Shown one piece after another: positions 6,160 through 14,399 of a stretch of 23,824 nt of DNA. The position numbers and the translations under genes are program-made. The notes beneath the pieces were generated by a model, which was not told where the DNA came from, ran no database searches, and saw only the letters and a list, made by a program, of their open reading frames with translations. How positions within the stretch are numbered: position 1 is the first letter of the stretch; every line of letters starts with the position of its first letter. The stretch spans positions 1 to 23,824 of the forward strand of contig CAYJPT010000019.1 of NCBI GenBank assembly GCA_964372165.1, read 5' to 3'. The stretch comes from CAYJAD01 sp964372165 (lineage in GTDB: Bacteria > Desulfobacterota > Desulfovibrionia > Desulfovibrionales > Desulfovibrionaceae).

Positions 6160-8889
6160 ATGTTAACAAAGACCCTTGTAGTTAATGGTATACCAAGAAA
6201 AATATTTTCTATTAAAGACGGTATTCTTTCTGACGTATTGCGTGATCAACTTCATCTCACAAGTGTGAAAGTTGGTTGTGCCAAAGGGCAATGTGGTGCT
6301 TGCTCAGTTATTTTAGATGGCAAGGTAGTACGCTCTTGTATCACTAAGGTAAGCCGCATTGCAGAAAATGCAGCCATTACTACCCTTGAAGGTATTGGTG
6401 CACCAAACAATTTACACCCATTACAACATTCTTGGATATATCATGGTGGAGCACAGTGTGGCTTTTGTACCCCTGGTTTTATTGTATCTGCCAAAGCTCT
6501 TTTAGACAAAAATACAAGCCCAAGCCGCGAAGATGTACGTGATTGGTTCCAAACACATAGAAATGCTTGTCGTTGTACCGGTTATAAACCACTTGTCGAT
6601 GCAGTAATGGACGCTGCTGCCGTGATGCGTGGAGAAAAAAGCATTGACGACATATGCTATAAAGTACCTGCTGATGGGCGTATTTGGGGCACAAACTTTA
6701 CCCGTCCAAGTTCGCTTGCAAAAGTTACGGGTATTGCAGAATATGGTGCAGATGCTGCTCTGCGTATGCCTAAAGACACTTTGCACTTAGCAATAGCTCA
6801 AGCAAAAATTTCACATGCCAATATTAAGGGTATTGACACTTCTGAGGCAGAAAAAATGCCTGGTGTGTATAAAGTGCTAACCCACAAAGATGTTAAAGGT
6901 AAAAATCGTATTACCGGTCTTATCACCTTCCCTACCAATAAAGGTGATGGTTGGGATCGCCCTATTCTTAACGACACAAAGGTATTTCAGTATGGCGATG
7001 CTTTAGCAATTGTTTGTGCAGATAGTGAGTGTAATGCTCGTGCTGCTGCTGAAAAAGTTAAATTTGACCTTGAACCTTTGCCGGAATACATGAATGTGCA
7101 TGATGCCATGGACCCAAGTGCTATGGAAATTCACCCTGGTACACCCAACGTATACTTTGAGCAAGGTTTAGAAAAAGGCGAAGACACTGCAAAATACTTT
7201 AATGATCCAAACATGGTGGTTGCCGAAGGCTCATATTATACACAGCGTCAGCCACATTTACCTATTGAACCTGATGTCGGTTATGGTTATTTAAATGAAG
7301 AAGGTAAATTATTTATACATTCAAAATCCATTGGCCTACATTTGCATGGACTTATGATTGCTCCAGGTTTGGGCATTGAGTTTGGTAAAGATCTTGCCAT
7401 GATACAAAACACCGCTGGTGGAACATTTGGCTATAAATTTAGTCCTACCCTTGAAGCTTTGGTAGGCGTTGCTGTTTTGGCAACAGGTCGCCCATGCCAT
7501 TTACGCTATAATTATGAACAACAGCAAAATTACACCGGCAAGCGTTCTCCATTTTGGACTACAGTGCGCATGGCCGCCGATAAAAACACCAAAAAAATTA
7601 TGGCAATGGAAGTTGACTGGATAGTTGACCACGGCCCTTATTCTGAATTTGGTGACCTTTTGACCTTACGTGGAGCGCAATTCTGCGGTGCCGGTTATGG
7701 TATACCTAATTTACGTGGACTTGGTCGCACTGTTTGTACCAACCATGCTTGGGGATCTGCTTTCCGTGGTTATGGTGGACCGGAAATTGAGTTTCCTTCA
7801 GAAAGCTTAGTGGATGAATTAGCTCTAAAACTTGATATAGATCCTTTTGAGTTTCGCTCTATTAACCACTATAGAGAAGGTGACACCAACCCCTCACAAC
7901 AAGTACCAGAAGTTATGTCTTATGCAGAGTTATTTGATGCTTTGCGTCCAAAATATGAAGAGGCCAAAGCCAGAGTTAAAGCTAATTCCACCGCAGAAAT
8001 TAAACGTGGTGTTGGTGTAGCTCTTGGTGCTTATGGTGCAGGGCTTGATGGACCTGATACCTCCGAAGCTTGGGTTGAACTTAATGAAGATGGTGGAGTT
8101 ACAGTATATGCATGTTGGCATGATCACGGTCAAGGTGCAGATGCTGGAGCTCTTGGTTCTGCACATGAGGCTTTGCGTCCATTAGACATATCTATGGATA
8201 AAATACACCTTGTATTAAATGATACCGATAAAGCACCAAACTCTGGCCCGGCAGGTGGTTCTCGCTCGCAAGTTATGGTTGGTAATGCCATAAGGCTTGC
8301 AAGTGAAGCCTTGATTGATGCTATGCGTAAACCTGAGGGTGGTTTCCATGACCATGCAAGCTTAAAGGCTGCAGGTAGCGAAACACTTTATAAGGGTACA
8401 TTTACTGCACAAGCAGCCCCTTGTGATGAAAAAACCGGTAAGGGTGAGCCATTCCAATTCTATATGTATGGTTTATTCTTAGCAGAAGTTGCTGTTGAAA
8501 TTGCAACTGGTAAAACCACAGTTGAAAATCTGGTGATAGCAGCTGATATTGGTACTATCAATAACGTGACCATTACAGATGGTCAAATGTATGGTGGACT
8601 TATTCAAGGTTTGGGTCTTGCACTTAGTGAGGACTACGAAGACCTTAAAAAGCATAGCACCATGATAGGCGCCGGTATGCCATATATTAAGGATGCACCA
8701 GATAATATGGAAATTATATATGTGCAAACACCACGTCCTGGTGGACCATTTGGTGCTTCCGGTGTGGGCGAAATACCAGTTTGTGGACCACACCCAGCTA
8801 TTATAAATGCTATAGCCAATGCTTGCGGCGCACGTGTAAGACACCTTCCGGCCTATCCGGAAAAGGTGCTTGCAGCTATGCCTAAGTAG
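6160..8889 (+). CDS. mop: Molybdenum-containing aldehyde oxidoreductase (xanthine oxidase family)
   Basis: A 909-residue enzyme matching Desulfovibrio gigas Mop (907 residues), which oxidises aldehydes to carboxylic acids using molybdopterin cytosine dinucleotide and two [2Fe-2S] clusters, without FAD. The first, plant-ferredoxin-like cluster has Cys40, 45, 48 and 60; the second, in the helical domain, has Cys100, 103, 137 and 139, identical in numbering to D. gigas. The molybdenum domain spans the remainder, with a Gly-rich GGTFGYKF loop. The catalytic glutamate is Glu871 in ASGVGEIPVCG, corresponding to Glu869 of D. gigas. There is no signal peptide, so it is cytoplasmic. No separate FAD or iron-sulfur subunit gene is present, as expected for a single-chain enzyme. 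A hairpin follows the stop, then the nine-gene accessory operon. I see no defect. Confidence 0.95.
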   Translation: MLTKTLVVNGIPRKIFSIKDGILSDVLRDQLHLTSVKVGCAKGQCGACSVILDGKVVRSCITKVSRIAENAAITTLEGIGAPNNLHPLQHSWIYHGGAQCGFCTPGFIVSAKALLDKNTSPSREDVRDWFQTHRNACRCTGYKPLVDAVMDAAAVMRGEKSIDDICYKVPADGRIWGTNFTRPSSLAKVTGIAEYGADAALRMPKDTLHLAIAQAKISHANIKGIDTSEAEKMPGVYKVLTHKDVKGKNRITGLITFPTNKGDGWDRPILNDTKVFQYGDALAIVCADSECNARAAAEKVKFDLEPLPEYMNVHDAMDPSAMEIHPGTPNVYFEQGLEKGEDTAKYFNDPNMVVAEGSYYTQRQPHLPIEPDVGYGYLNEEGKLFIHSKSIGLHLHGLMIAPGLGIEFGKDLAMIQNTAGGTFGYKFSPTLEALVGVAVLATGRPCHLRYNYEQQQNYTGKRSPFWTTVRMAADKNTKKIMAMEVDWIVDHGPYSEFGDLLTLRGAQFCGAGYGIPNLRGLGRTVCTNHAWGSAFRGYGGPEIEFPSESLVDELALKLDIDPFEFRSINHYREGDTNPSQQVPEVMSYAELFDALRPKYEEAKARVKANSTAEIKRGVGVALGAYGAGLDGPDTSEAWVELNEDGGVTVYACWHDHGQGADAGALGSAHEALRPLDISMDKIHLVLNDTDKAPNSGPAGGSRSQVMVGNAIRLASEALIDAMRKPEGGFHDHASLKAAGSETLYKGTFTAQAAPCDEKTGKGEPFQFYMYGLFLAEVAVEIATGKTTVENLVIAADIGTINNVTITDGQMYGGLIQGLGLALSEDYEDLKKHSTMIGAGMPYIKDAPDNMEIIYVQTPRPGGPFGASGVGEIPVCGPHPAIINAIANACGARVRHLPAYPEKVLAAMPK

Positions 8890-8924
8890 CTTATAATAAC
8901 TGTATAAGAGTAATATTATAATTT

Positions 8925-8959
8925 ATGCGAGGGGTAAACTTATGCTTTACCTCTCGCAT
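8925..8959 (+). terminator. Probable terminator after mop
   Basis: A 14-bp stem (8925-8938 with 8946-8959, one G-U pair, loop of seven) lies 36 bases after the mop stop. The following sequence (ttcttaataa) is only moderately U-rich, so some read-through into the downstream operon is possible. Confidence 0.6.
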
Positions 8960-8975
8960 TTCTTAATAATGAGTC

Positions 8976-9174
8976 CTGCACAATTATTTTAAGTAATTTT
9001 TTGTTTACAAAATATATTTGCAAAACAAAAAATCCTAGTGCAGTTTTAGAAGACACAAAAATAAATCGCTTTGCTCTTGATTTACGTAAGCTTTGCAAGC
9101 TCACCAAACGTACACAGCTAAACCACCCGTTAGGTCGGTTTTAACGGCAAAGCTATTCTTATTTTTTATTTTTG
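8976..9174. repeat. Cluster of nested inverted repeats between mop and the accessory operon
   Basis: This fills most of the 366-base gap 8890-9255, where I see no intact gene. First element: ctgcac/gtgcag (8976-8981, 9038-9043) encloses an 11-bp pair attttttgttt/aaacaaaaaat (8996-9006, 9023-9033). Second element: caaaaataaa/tttatttttg (9056-9065, 9165-9174) encloses gctttgc/gcaaagc (9068-9074, 9147-9153), and within it a hairpin ccgtta/taacgg (9127-9132, 9142-9147). The minus strand of the second element reads as a short open frame broken by one TGA. Possible explanations are a structured RNA, a remnant of a small mobile or dispersed repeat, or transcription-end structures. Confidence 0.5.
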
Positions 9175-9211
9175 GTCGTGTTGACTAACATCAGCTCTAC
9201 AAAAATCTTTG

Positions 9212-9217
9212 TATAAT
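9212..9217 (+). promoter_or_regulatory. Possible -10 element of the accessory operon
   Basis: A consensus TATAAT lies 39 bases before the first gene of the nine-gene operon. A TTGACT occurs at 9181-9186 but is 25 bases away, too far for a normal -35, so the promoter assignment is tentative. Confidence 0.35.
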
Positions 9218-9255
9218 GAATTATAAAGGTTATTTAATATTATAAGGGATGTTAT

Positions 9256-11658
9256 ATGGATCAAGCTAGTCTATATGCTACTGAAGCACGCTGCACACAA
9301 GAGCATGCACCGCAATGCCAAGATCATTGTCCTTTGCAAATGGATGTGCGAACATTTATGGCATATATGGCCGATGGAAATTTAAATAATGCGCGCAAAG
9401 TTATAGATAAGCATTTACCCTTACCAAATATTTTTGCTCACATTTGTGACCACCCTTGCCAAAATAATTGTTTACGTTATGACCTTGGGGGTAGTCTTGC
9501 CATTCAAAGTCTTGAAAGTTTTTGCTTGGCACATACCGAAAAACAAAGCAAAGGATTTGTCAGACCACCAAAAACAAAAAAAATTGCAATACTTGGCAAT
9601 GGTTTAGCAGGTCTTGTAGCCAGTTATGAACTAGCTAAAAAAAGCTTTCCCATAACTATTTACTATGAAGCTGAAGAATACGGGCAAGACACCAATATTA
9701 AAAGTTTTATTCAGAATAAATTTCCAAGCCTTACGCCACAAAACATTGAAATTGAACTATCGCAACTTGAAAAGCAATATGTTAGTTTTGTAAAAACAAC
9801 ACTCACACCAGAGTTTTTTGAAAGCATTCAGCAAGATTTTGCAGGTTTTTTTATTGATATTCATGCTGCTCCTAGCATCTTTAAAAGCCTTGGCAAAACA
9901 CCTGACATACAAACAGGACATCTTTGTGATAATATTTGCGCCGCAGGTATGCTAAAACAAAGCCCTACCGGCAATTTATATGCTTCATCTTCTTTACAAG
10001 CCGGTCAAGGGCGCGAAGCTGCCCTTAGCCTTGAGCGTATTATTGGTGGAGTTGCACCAAGTGCAGGACGAGAATATCTAAATACTGGCAGTAAATTACA
10101 TACTCCACTGAAAGGGCTTGAAATATTAAATGCTATAACTCCTGCATCGGGATGTTTTTCTCTTGAAGAAGCACAGTTAGAAGCAAAACGCTGCATACAA
10201 TGCCAATGTATGCAATGCGTAACGCATTGTGTTTATCTGCAAAAATATGGAAGTTTTCCACGTAATTACACTAGACAAATTTATAATAATGCAGCCATAG
10301 TACAAGGTGAACATAGGGCTAATGCATTGATAAATGGTTGTATGCTTTGTGGTCAATGTACAGAAATTTGCCCTGAGCGTTTTTCAATGGCGGAAGTATG
10401 TTTGCAAGCCCGTAGTGACATGGTGCAACGCAATTACATGCCACCTTCTGCACATGCTTTTGCTCTTGAAGATATGCAAGCTGCCACTCAAAACAATGCA
10501 AGTTTATTCATGTCATCTTCGCAGCAAACTGAAAAAAATAATACGGCATTTGCATTTTTCCCCGGTTGCCAACTTTCCGCGGCACGTGGCAATCAAGTAC
10601 TTAAAGTGTACGAATTTTTATGTTCTCATTTAACTGATGGTGTGGGCCTTATGCTTTCTTGCTGTGGTATACCGGCACAATGGGCAGGTCACAATTTCCT
10701 TGCGCATGAAAATGCACAAAACATCACTAACCAATGGGAAAAACTTGGTAAACCAACTGTAATATTAGCTTGCGCTTCTTGTAAAAAATTTTTTGAAGAG
10801 CAACTTAAACAAATACCATGCACTTCACTATGGGAAATTTTATATGCTAAACGTGAGCATATACCTGCACTGCCCACTAATTTACCCTATACCATACATG
10901 ATCCTTGCGCAGCTCGTAATGACAAAGATTGGCAAAACGCAACTCGACTTTTAGCAAAACATTGCGGTATTGAATGCACAGAAGCAGTTAATAATAAAGA
11001 AATAACACCATGCTGTGGTTATGGTGGACTTGTTTGGTGCGCTCAACCGCAATTAGCAGAGCAAGCCACAGCTCAACTAGCACAAAATTTAGGTAAAAAT
11101 ACTGCTCTTGCTTCATGTATTATGTGTAGGGATAGATTGGTGCTTAGCAAAAAAGCATGTTTGCATTTTTTTGATATTCTACCCTTTTTATCAAATACTA
11201 CGAAACAGCAGGATTTGAATTCTAACTTTGAAACTGCATCGATGCAAGCCCCACCAAGTCTTTCAGCAAGGCGGGCAAATAGAGTAAAACTAGTACAAGA
11301 TGTTATTAAACAATATGGAACGGACAACATTTTGGTGCAAGATAGCATTGATCAACAATTTGTACATTCGCTAGATAATTATTGCTTCTTACATATTAAC
11401 CCTGAACTTTTAGCTGAGCTTGAAGCTAAACATATCTTACATCAAGATGCAGCAGCAGCGGTGTTATCGGTAGAAAAACATAAAACACGATTTTTGGAAC
11501 AAGAAAGTGGACATTATATTGGAGCTTGGCAATCTGGACAAGTTACTTTTTGGGTGCGCTATTCATATGATAGCTCAGATACAGAACAAAAAAAATTCTT
11601 TTTGCATGATGCTTGGTGTCACAGAATGTTAGTTCCAAATACAACAAAAAATACTTAG
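9256..11658 (+). CDS. GltD-like / heterodisulfide-reductase-like iron-sulfur fusion protein
   Basis: An 800-residue cytoplasmic redox protein of the type annotated in Desulfovibrio as pyridine nucleotide-disulfide oxidoreductase/dicluster-binding protein. Domains in order: an N-terminal iron-sulfur region as in glutamate synthase small subunit (Cys13, 21, 25, 64, 68, 72); a Rossmann start KIAILGNGLAGL (109-120), after which the FAD/NAD domain is strongly shortened (about 120-265); a cysteine-rich segment (Cys313, 316, 318, 321, 325); a [4Fe-4S] ferredoxin motif (Cys362, 365, 368, 372); two HdrB/GlpC-type CCG domains (Cys438 and Cys469-470; Cys506 and 509; Cys551 and Cys586-587; Cys621 and 624); and an unassigned C-terminal domain (about 665-795). 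It is the first gene of the operon after mop, so an electron-transfer role for the aldehyde oxidoreductase is a reasonable inference, not shown. Confidence 0.8.
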   Translation: MDQASLYATEARCTQEHAPQCQDHCPLQMDVRTFMAYMADGNLNNARKVIDKHLPLPNIFAHICDHPCQNNCLRYDLGGSLAIQSLESFCLAHTEKQSKGFVRPPKTKKIAILGNGLAGLVASYELAKKSFPITIYYEAEEYGQDTNIKSFIQNKFPSLTPQNIEIELSQLEKQYVSFVKTTLTPEFFESIQQDFAGFFIDIHAAPSIFKSLGKTPDIQTGHLCDNICAAGMLKQSPTGNLYASSSLQAGQGREAALSLERIIGGVAPSAGREYLNTGSKLHTPLKGLEILNAITPASGCFSLEEAQLEAKRCIQCQCMQCVTHCVYLQKYGSFPRNYTRQIYNNAAIVQGEHRANALINGCMLCGQCTEICPERFSMAEVCLQARSDMVQRNYMPPSAHAFALEDMQAATQNNASLFMSSSQQTEKNNTAFAFFPGCQLSAARGNQVLKVYEFLCSHLTDGVGLMLSCCGIPAQWAGHNFLAHENAQNITNQWEKLGKPTVILACASCKKFFEEQLKQIPCTSLWEILYAKREHIPALPTNLPYTIHDPCAARNDKDWQNATRLLAKHCGIECTEAVNNKEITPCCGYGGLVWCAQPQLAEQATAQLAQNLGKNTALASCIMCRDRLVLSKKACLHFFDILPFLSNTTKQQDLNSNFETASMQAPPSLSARRANRVKLVQDVIKQYGTDNILVQDSIDQQFVHSLDNYCFLHINPELLAELEAKHILHQDAAAAVLSVEKHKTRFLEQESGHYIGAWQSGQVTFWVRYSYDSSDTEQKKFFLHDAWCHRMLVPNTTKNT

Positions 11659-11666
11659 GTAATGTT

Positions 11667-11882
11667 ATGGATAAACTCCCTATTTATACGCCTGATGAAG
11701 GACAGTGGATATGCGCTGAGTGCAATTGTCCACTTAAACAGCAAAGTGTACAAGCTTTTTATCTTGAAAGCGCTTTTTCTGCCTCATTACCCGCTTGTCC
11801 TAAGTGTGGTTTAACCTTAGTCCCAAAATCTTTAGCGCAAGGCAAAATGCTTGAAGTGGAGCGTTTATTAGAGGATAAATAA
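11667..11882 (+). CDS. Small CxxC protein, DVU_1557-like redox protein
   Basis: A 71-residue protein with CAECNC (Cys16, 19, 21) and CPKCG (Cys44, 47), the arrangement of a zinc ribbon or rubredoxin-like metal site. It matches in size, motif and position the protein NCBI names the DVU_1557 family redox protein, though a redox role is not demonstrated. The frame is open upstream into the preceding gene, but the ATG at 11667, eight bases after that gene's stop with aggt before it, gives a start (MDKLPIYTPDEGQW) consistent with a compact domain. The methyltransferase gene follows after four bases. It could be an electron carrier, or a carrier or substrate for the modifying enzymes encoded next to it; the sequence does not decide. 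Confidence 0.75.
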   Translation: MDKLPIYTPDEGQWICAECNCPLKQQSVQAFYLESAFSASLPACPKCGLTLVPKSLAQGKMLEVERLLEDK

Positions 11883-11886
11883 TCCC

Positions 11887-12504
11887 ATGTTAGAAAGTAA
11901 TCCACTCTACACATTAAACAGTAATTGCTGGCATCCCGGTGGGTTAAGCCTTACATCTCACGCACTAAAACTATGTCCCCTACCCTTAAAGGCAATACTA
12001 TTAGACATTGGCTGTGGGCTTGGGCAAAGCACTAGTTTTTTACGTGAACAAGGTTACCTTGCATATGGTATGGATATTAAAAAATTTAAAACAACCACTA
12101 CATTAAATAATGTCAAATACCCAAACTTTTACGCCTCGGCAACGCAATTACCATGTAAAACCGCAAGCTTTGATGGCGTAATTTGTGAATGTGTACTTTC
12201 GCTATTAGCGAATCAACGCTTAGCCCTACAAGAATTTTGGCGAGTTTGCAAAACACAGTCACAGCAAGGATTTTTGCTACTTAGTGATTTATATAATAAA
12301 AATCCAGCATCTGAGGGAAAACACTTTACCCGTAATCAACTTGAAAAAAACTTGCACAATGCAGGATGGTGCGTACAATGTTTTGAAGATCACTCTGTAA
12401 GTCTTAAGAATTTTGTTGCTCAGCTTGTGTGGCATAATAACCAAACTCAAAACCTTAAACTAAAAGATTATGGGTATGGTCTTTGGATTGCCAAAAAGGA
12501 ATAA
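11887..12504 (+). CDS. Class I SAM-dependent methyltransferase, DVU_1556-like
   Basis: A 205-residue Rossmann-fold methyltransferase. Motif I is clear as LLDIGCGLGQS (38-48), the ribose-binding acidic residue is probably Asp63 in YGMDI, and motif IV/post-I features follow (ASATQLPCKTASFDGVICECVLSLL split over about 83-107). Position and length fit the family NCBI calls DVU_1556 (TrsM). The substrate is unknown. General resemblance is to small-molecule methyltransferases of the UbiE/ArsM kind. Four bases separate it from the CxxC protein gene, and the next gene starts two bases after its stop, so it is translationally integrated in the operon. It may methylate an intermediate made by the radical SAM enzyme encoded two genes downstream. 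Confidence 0.8.
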   Translation: MLESNPLYTLNSNCWHPGGLSLTSHALKLCPLPLKAILLDIGCGLGQSTSFLREQGYLAYGMDIKKFKTTTTLNNVKYPNFYASATQLPCKTASFDGVICECVLSLLANQRLALQEFWRVCKTQSQQGFLLLSDLYNKNPASEGKHFTRNQLEKNLHNAGWCVQCFEDHSVSLKNFVAQLVWHNNQTQNLKLKDYGYGLWIAKKE

Positions 12505-12506
12505 AT

Positions 12507-12968
12507 ATGAATCCCGTACTTTTAAAAATATTACCTTTAATGCGCGAAGGTTATTGTTGTAGCCAATTACTTATGCACTTACTTTTAGATGGTGCAGGAC
12601 AAGAAAATCCACAGCTTATGCGCGCAATGCATGCTTTATGTTTTGGACTTGGCGGTTCTGAAGGTACATGCGGCTTATTGACCGGCGGTGCTTGTGTGCT
12701 TGGATGTTTTGCTGGACGCGCTTCTAGTGATGAAAGTTCAAACTCAAGCCTAGCACCCATGGTACATGAATATCAACAATGGTTTACAGAGCATACTAAA
12801 TGTTCTGGCACTTGCCATCAAGTCCTTGAAAATTTAGAAAATATTTACAATGAACCACTACAACTATCATCCAAGCATGCTCGTTGCGGATATTTATTGG
12901 CAGATTGTTGGGGAAAAATATTTGATTTATTAGACAGTTATGAGGTTGAAATGGAGCTTAAAGCATGA
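12507..12968 (+). CDS. C_GCAxxG_C_C family protein, DVU_1555-like
   Basis: A 153-residue cysteine-rich protein of the C_GCAxxG_C_C type (PF09719-like), a family of putative redox or metal-binding proteins. Visible are Cys17-Cys18 in GYCCSQ, Cys45, then a Gly-rich GGSEGTCGLLTGGACVLGC (49-67) with Cys55, 63 and 67, and further cysteines in CSGTC and near the C-terminus. The canonical GCA word is replaced by a GGS-type sequence, so it is a divergent member, as expected for the DVU_1555 subfamily. The frame is open 24 bases further upstream, but the ATG at 12507 has an aaaagga Shine-Dalgarno and follows the methyltransferase stop by two bases. Its end overlaps the radical SAM start by four bases (ATGA). 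Function unknown. Confidence 0.75.
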   Translation: MNPVLLKILPLMREGYCCSQLLMHLLLDGAGQENPQLMRAMHALCFGLGGSEGTCGLLTGGACVLGCFAGRASSDESSNSSLAPMVHEYQQWFTEHTKCSGTCHQVLENLENIYNEPLQLSSKHARCGYLLADCWGKIFDLLDSYEVEMELKA

Positions 12969-14392
12969 TGGTTTTGCACAAAACGCAAAGCCTTTGCCCA
13001 CAATGCCTACGTGTAATTGACGCACAATACATTTCACAAATCAATCAAGATAAGCCTTGGGTTTATTTACAAAAGCAATGCCCAGAGCATGGTTATTTTT
13101 CAACACCAATTTGGGTTGATTTGCCAAATACGCCAAGTTTTAAAGATTGGTATAAGCATACCCTACCCCAACATCCAGCCTTAACACAAGCACAAAGTCA
13201 ACATGGATGCCCATATGATTGTGGTCTTTGCCCAAAGCATGCTCAAAGTACATGTTGTGCTTTAATTGAGGTCACAAAATTATGTAATTTGTCATGTCCT
13301 ATTTGCTATGCTAACAGTAATGAATCAAAAAAAACAATAAAAAAAGTAGAAAGTTGTGAACCAAGTCTACAAAATATTGCAATACGCCTAAAGCAACTTT
13401 TAGCGCAAGCAGGACCTGTTAATATACAATTGTCTGGTGGTGAACCTACTATACGAAATGACTTACAACAAATTATTACTTTAGCTAAAAATTCAGGCTT
13501 TAATTTTATACAATTAAATACTAATGGCATACGCCTTGGCAGTGAAAAAGATTATGCTCATAAGCTCAAAGCAGCCGGATTAAGTGTTGTCTACTTACAA
13601 TGGGATGACATACAAGATTCAACCTATATAAAATTACGCGGCAAGCCTTGTGCAGAGATTAAGCAAAATGCACTTGAACAATGTATTGCTGCCGACTTGC
13701 CTGTAATATTGGTAGCAACCATTGTGCATGGTGTAAATCACATGTCCCTTGGCGCAATTATACAAAAAGCCATAGCTTGCGGACCATTGGTTCGTGGTGT
13801 TCACATTCAACCTGTTAGCTCTTTTGGGCGTTATCCTTGGTTAGATGCTAATGCCCCACGCATTACAATACCAGAAATATTACATAACCTTGAAGTGCAA
13901 TGTTCTGGTATGATAAGAGCACAAGACTTTCAACCACCAAACTCAGAACATGCACTATGCTCTTTTAATGCTCTTTACATACGCAATGGAAGTAAACTTG
14001 AATACTTAAATCAAAGTACAGGTTCTTGCTGTAGTGAGCCTACTTTATCTGCTAAGCGTGCTCAAAACTTTGTGGCTCAACATTGGGGAATATGTGAATT
14101 AAGCAATAAATATGATAAAAATGATTTTTCCCCTACATCACAAAACTGCAATACAATTAAAGCTCAAGCAAATAATAATGAAGGCATTAAACTAGATAGT
14201 TTTGACAAAACTTTAGAACAAATACAGTATCGCTTTACATTATCGGGAATGGCTTTTCAAGATGTATATACTTTAGATCTTGAACGCTTGCGCCGCTGTC
14301 ATATTCACATTATGAATGAAGAACAAAAGCTCATGCCTTTTTGCGCTTACAATCTTACATCTAATCAAGGTTTTGCCCTATACCGCAAATAA
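12965..14392 (+). CDS. Radical SAM enzyme, TrsS type, related to the Tes tetraether synthase family
   Basis: A 475-residue radical SAM protein. The N-terminal rubredoxin-like zinc ribbon has Cys11, Cys14 and QKQCPEHG (Cys39). A cysteine block CPYDCGLCPKH (Cys82, 86, 89) with Cys97-98 precedes the radical SAM cluster motif CNLSCPIC (Cys107, 111, 114). GGEPT (158-162) binds SAM. The C-terminus has RCHIH (Cys445) and PFCAYN (Cys460). This arrangement resembles the MJ0619/Tes group, which joins lipid chains in archaeal tetraethers, and fits what NCBI calls radical SAM (seleno)protein TrsS. There is no in-frame stop, so this is a cysteine-only form. It overlaps the preceding gene by four bases (a second ATG follows immediately). 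It probably performs difficult carbon chemistry or maturation; substrate unknown. Confidence 0.85.
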   Translation: MMVLHKTQSLCPQCLRVIDAQYISQINQDKPWVYLQKQCPEHGYFSTPIWVDLPNTPSFKDWYKHTLPQHPALTQAQSQHGCPYDCGLCPKHAQSTCCALIEVTKLCNLSCPICYANSNESKKTIKKVESCEPSLQNIAIRLKQLLAQAGPVNIQLSGGEPTIRNDLQQIITLAKNSGFNFIQLNTNGIRLGSEKDYAHKLKAAGLSVVYLQWDDIQDSTYIKLRGKPCAEIKQNALEQCIAADLPVILVATIVHGVNHMSLGAIIQKAIACGPLVRGVHIQPVSSFGRYPWLDANAPRITIPEILHNLEVQCSGMIRAQDFQPPNSEHALCSFNALYIRNGSKLEYLNQSTGSCCSEPTLSAKRAQNFVAQHWGICELSNKYDKNDFSPTSQNCNTIKAQANNNEGIKLDSFDKTLEQIQYRFTLSGMAFQDVYTLDLERLRRCHIHIMNEEQKLMPFCAYNLTSNQGFALYRK

Positions 14393-14399
14393 TAAACAT

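Noticed and set aside
8479..8844. Minus-strand open frame of 121 codons within the end of mop
   Set aside because: Composition is odd (rich in Trp, Cys, Tyr) and it lies opposite the conserved molybdenum-site region of mop; antisense shadow.
9041..9160. Possible pseudogene on the minus strand between mop and the accessory operon
   Set aside because: The near-open frame has one TGA but I recognise no protein family in it, so it is kept only as part of the inverted-repeat element.
10334..10633. Plus-strand open frame overlapping the iron-sulfur fusion gene
   Set aside because: It lies within the ferredoxin and CCG coding region in another frame, with no plausible start signal or domain.
12965..14392. 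Selenocysteine in the TrsS radical SAM protein
   Set aside because: Some family members are named selenoproteins, but this frame has no internal TGA, so nothing supports selenocysteine here.
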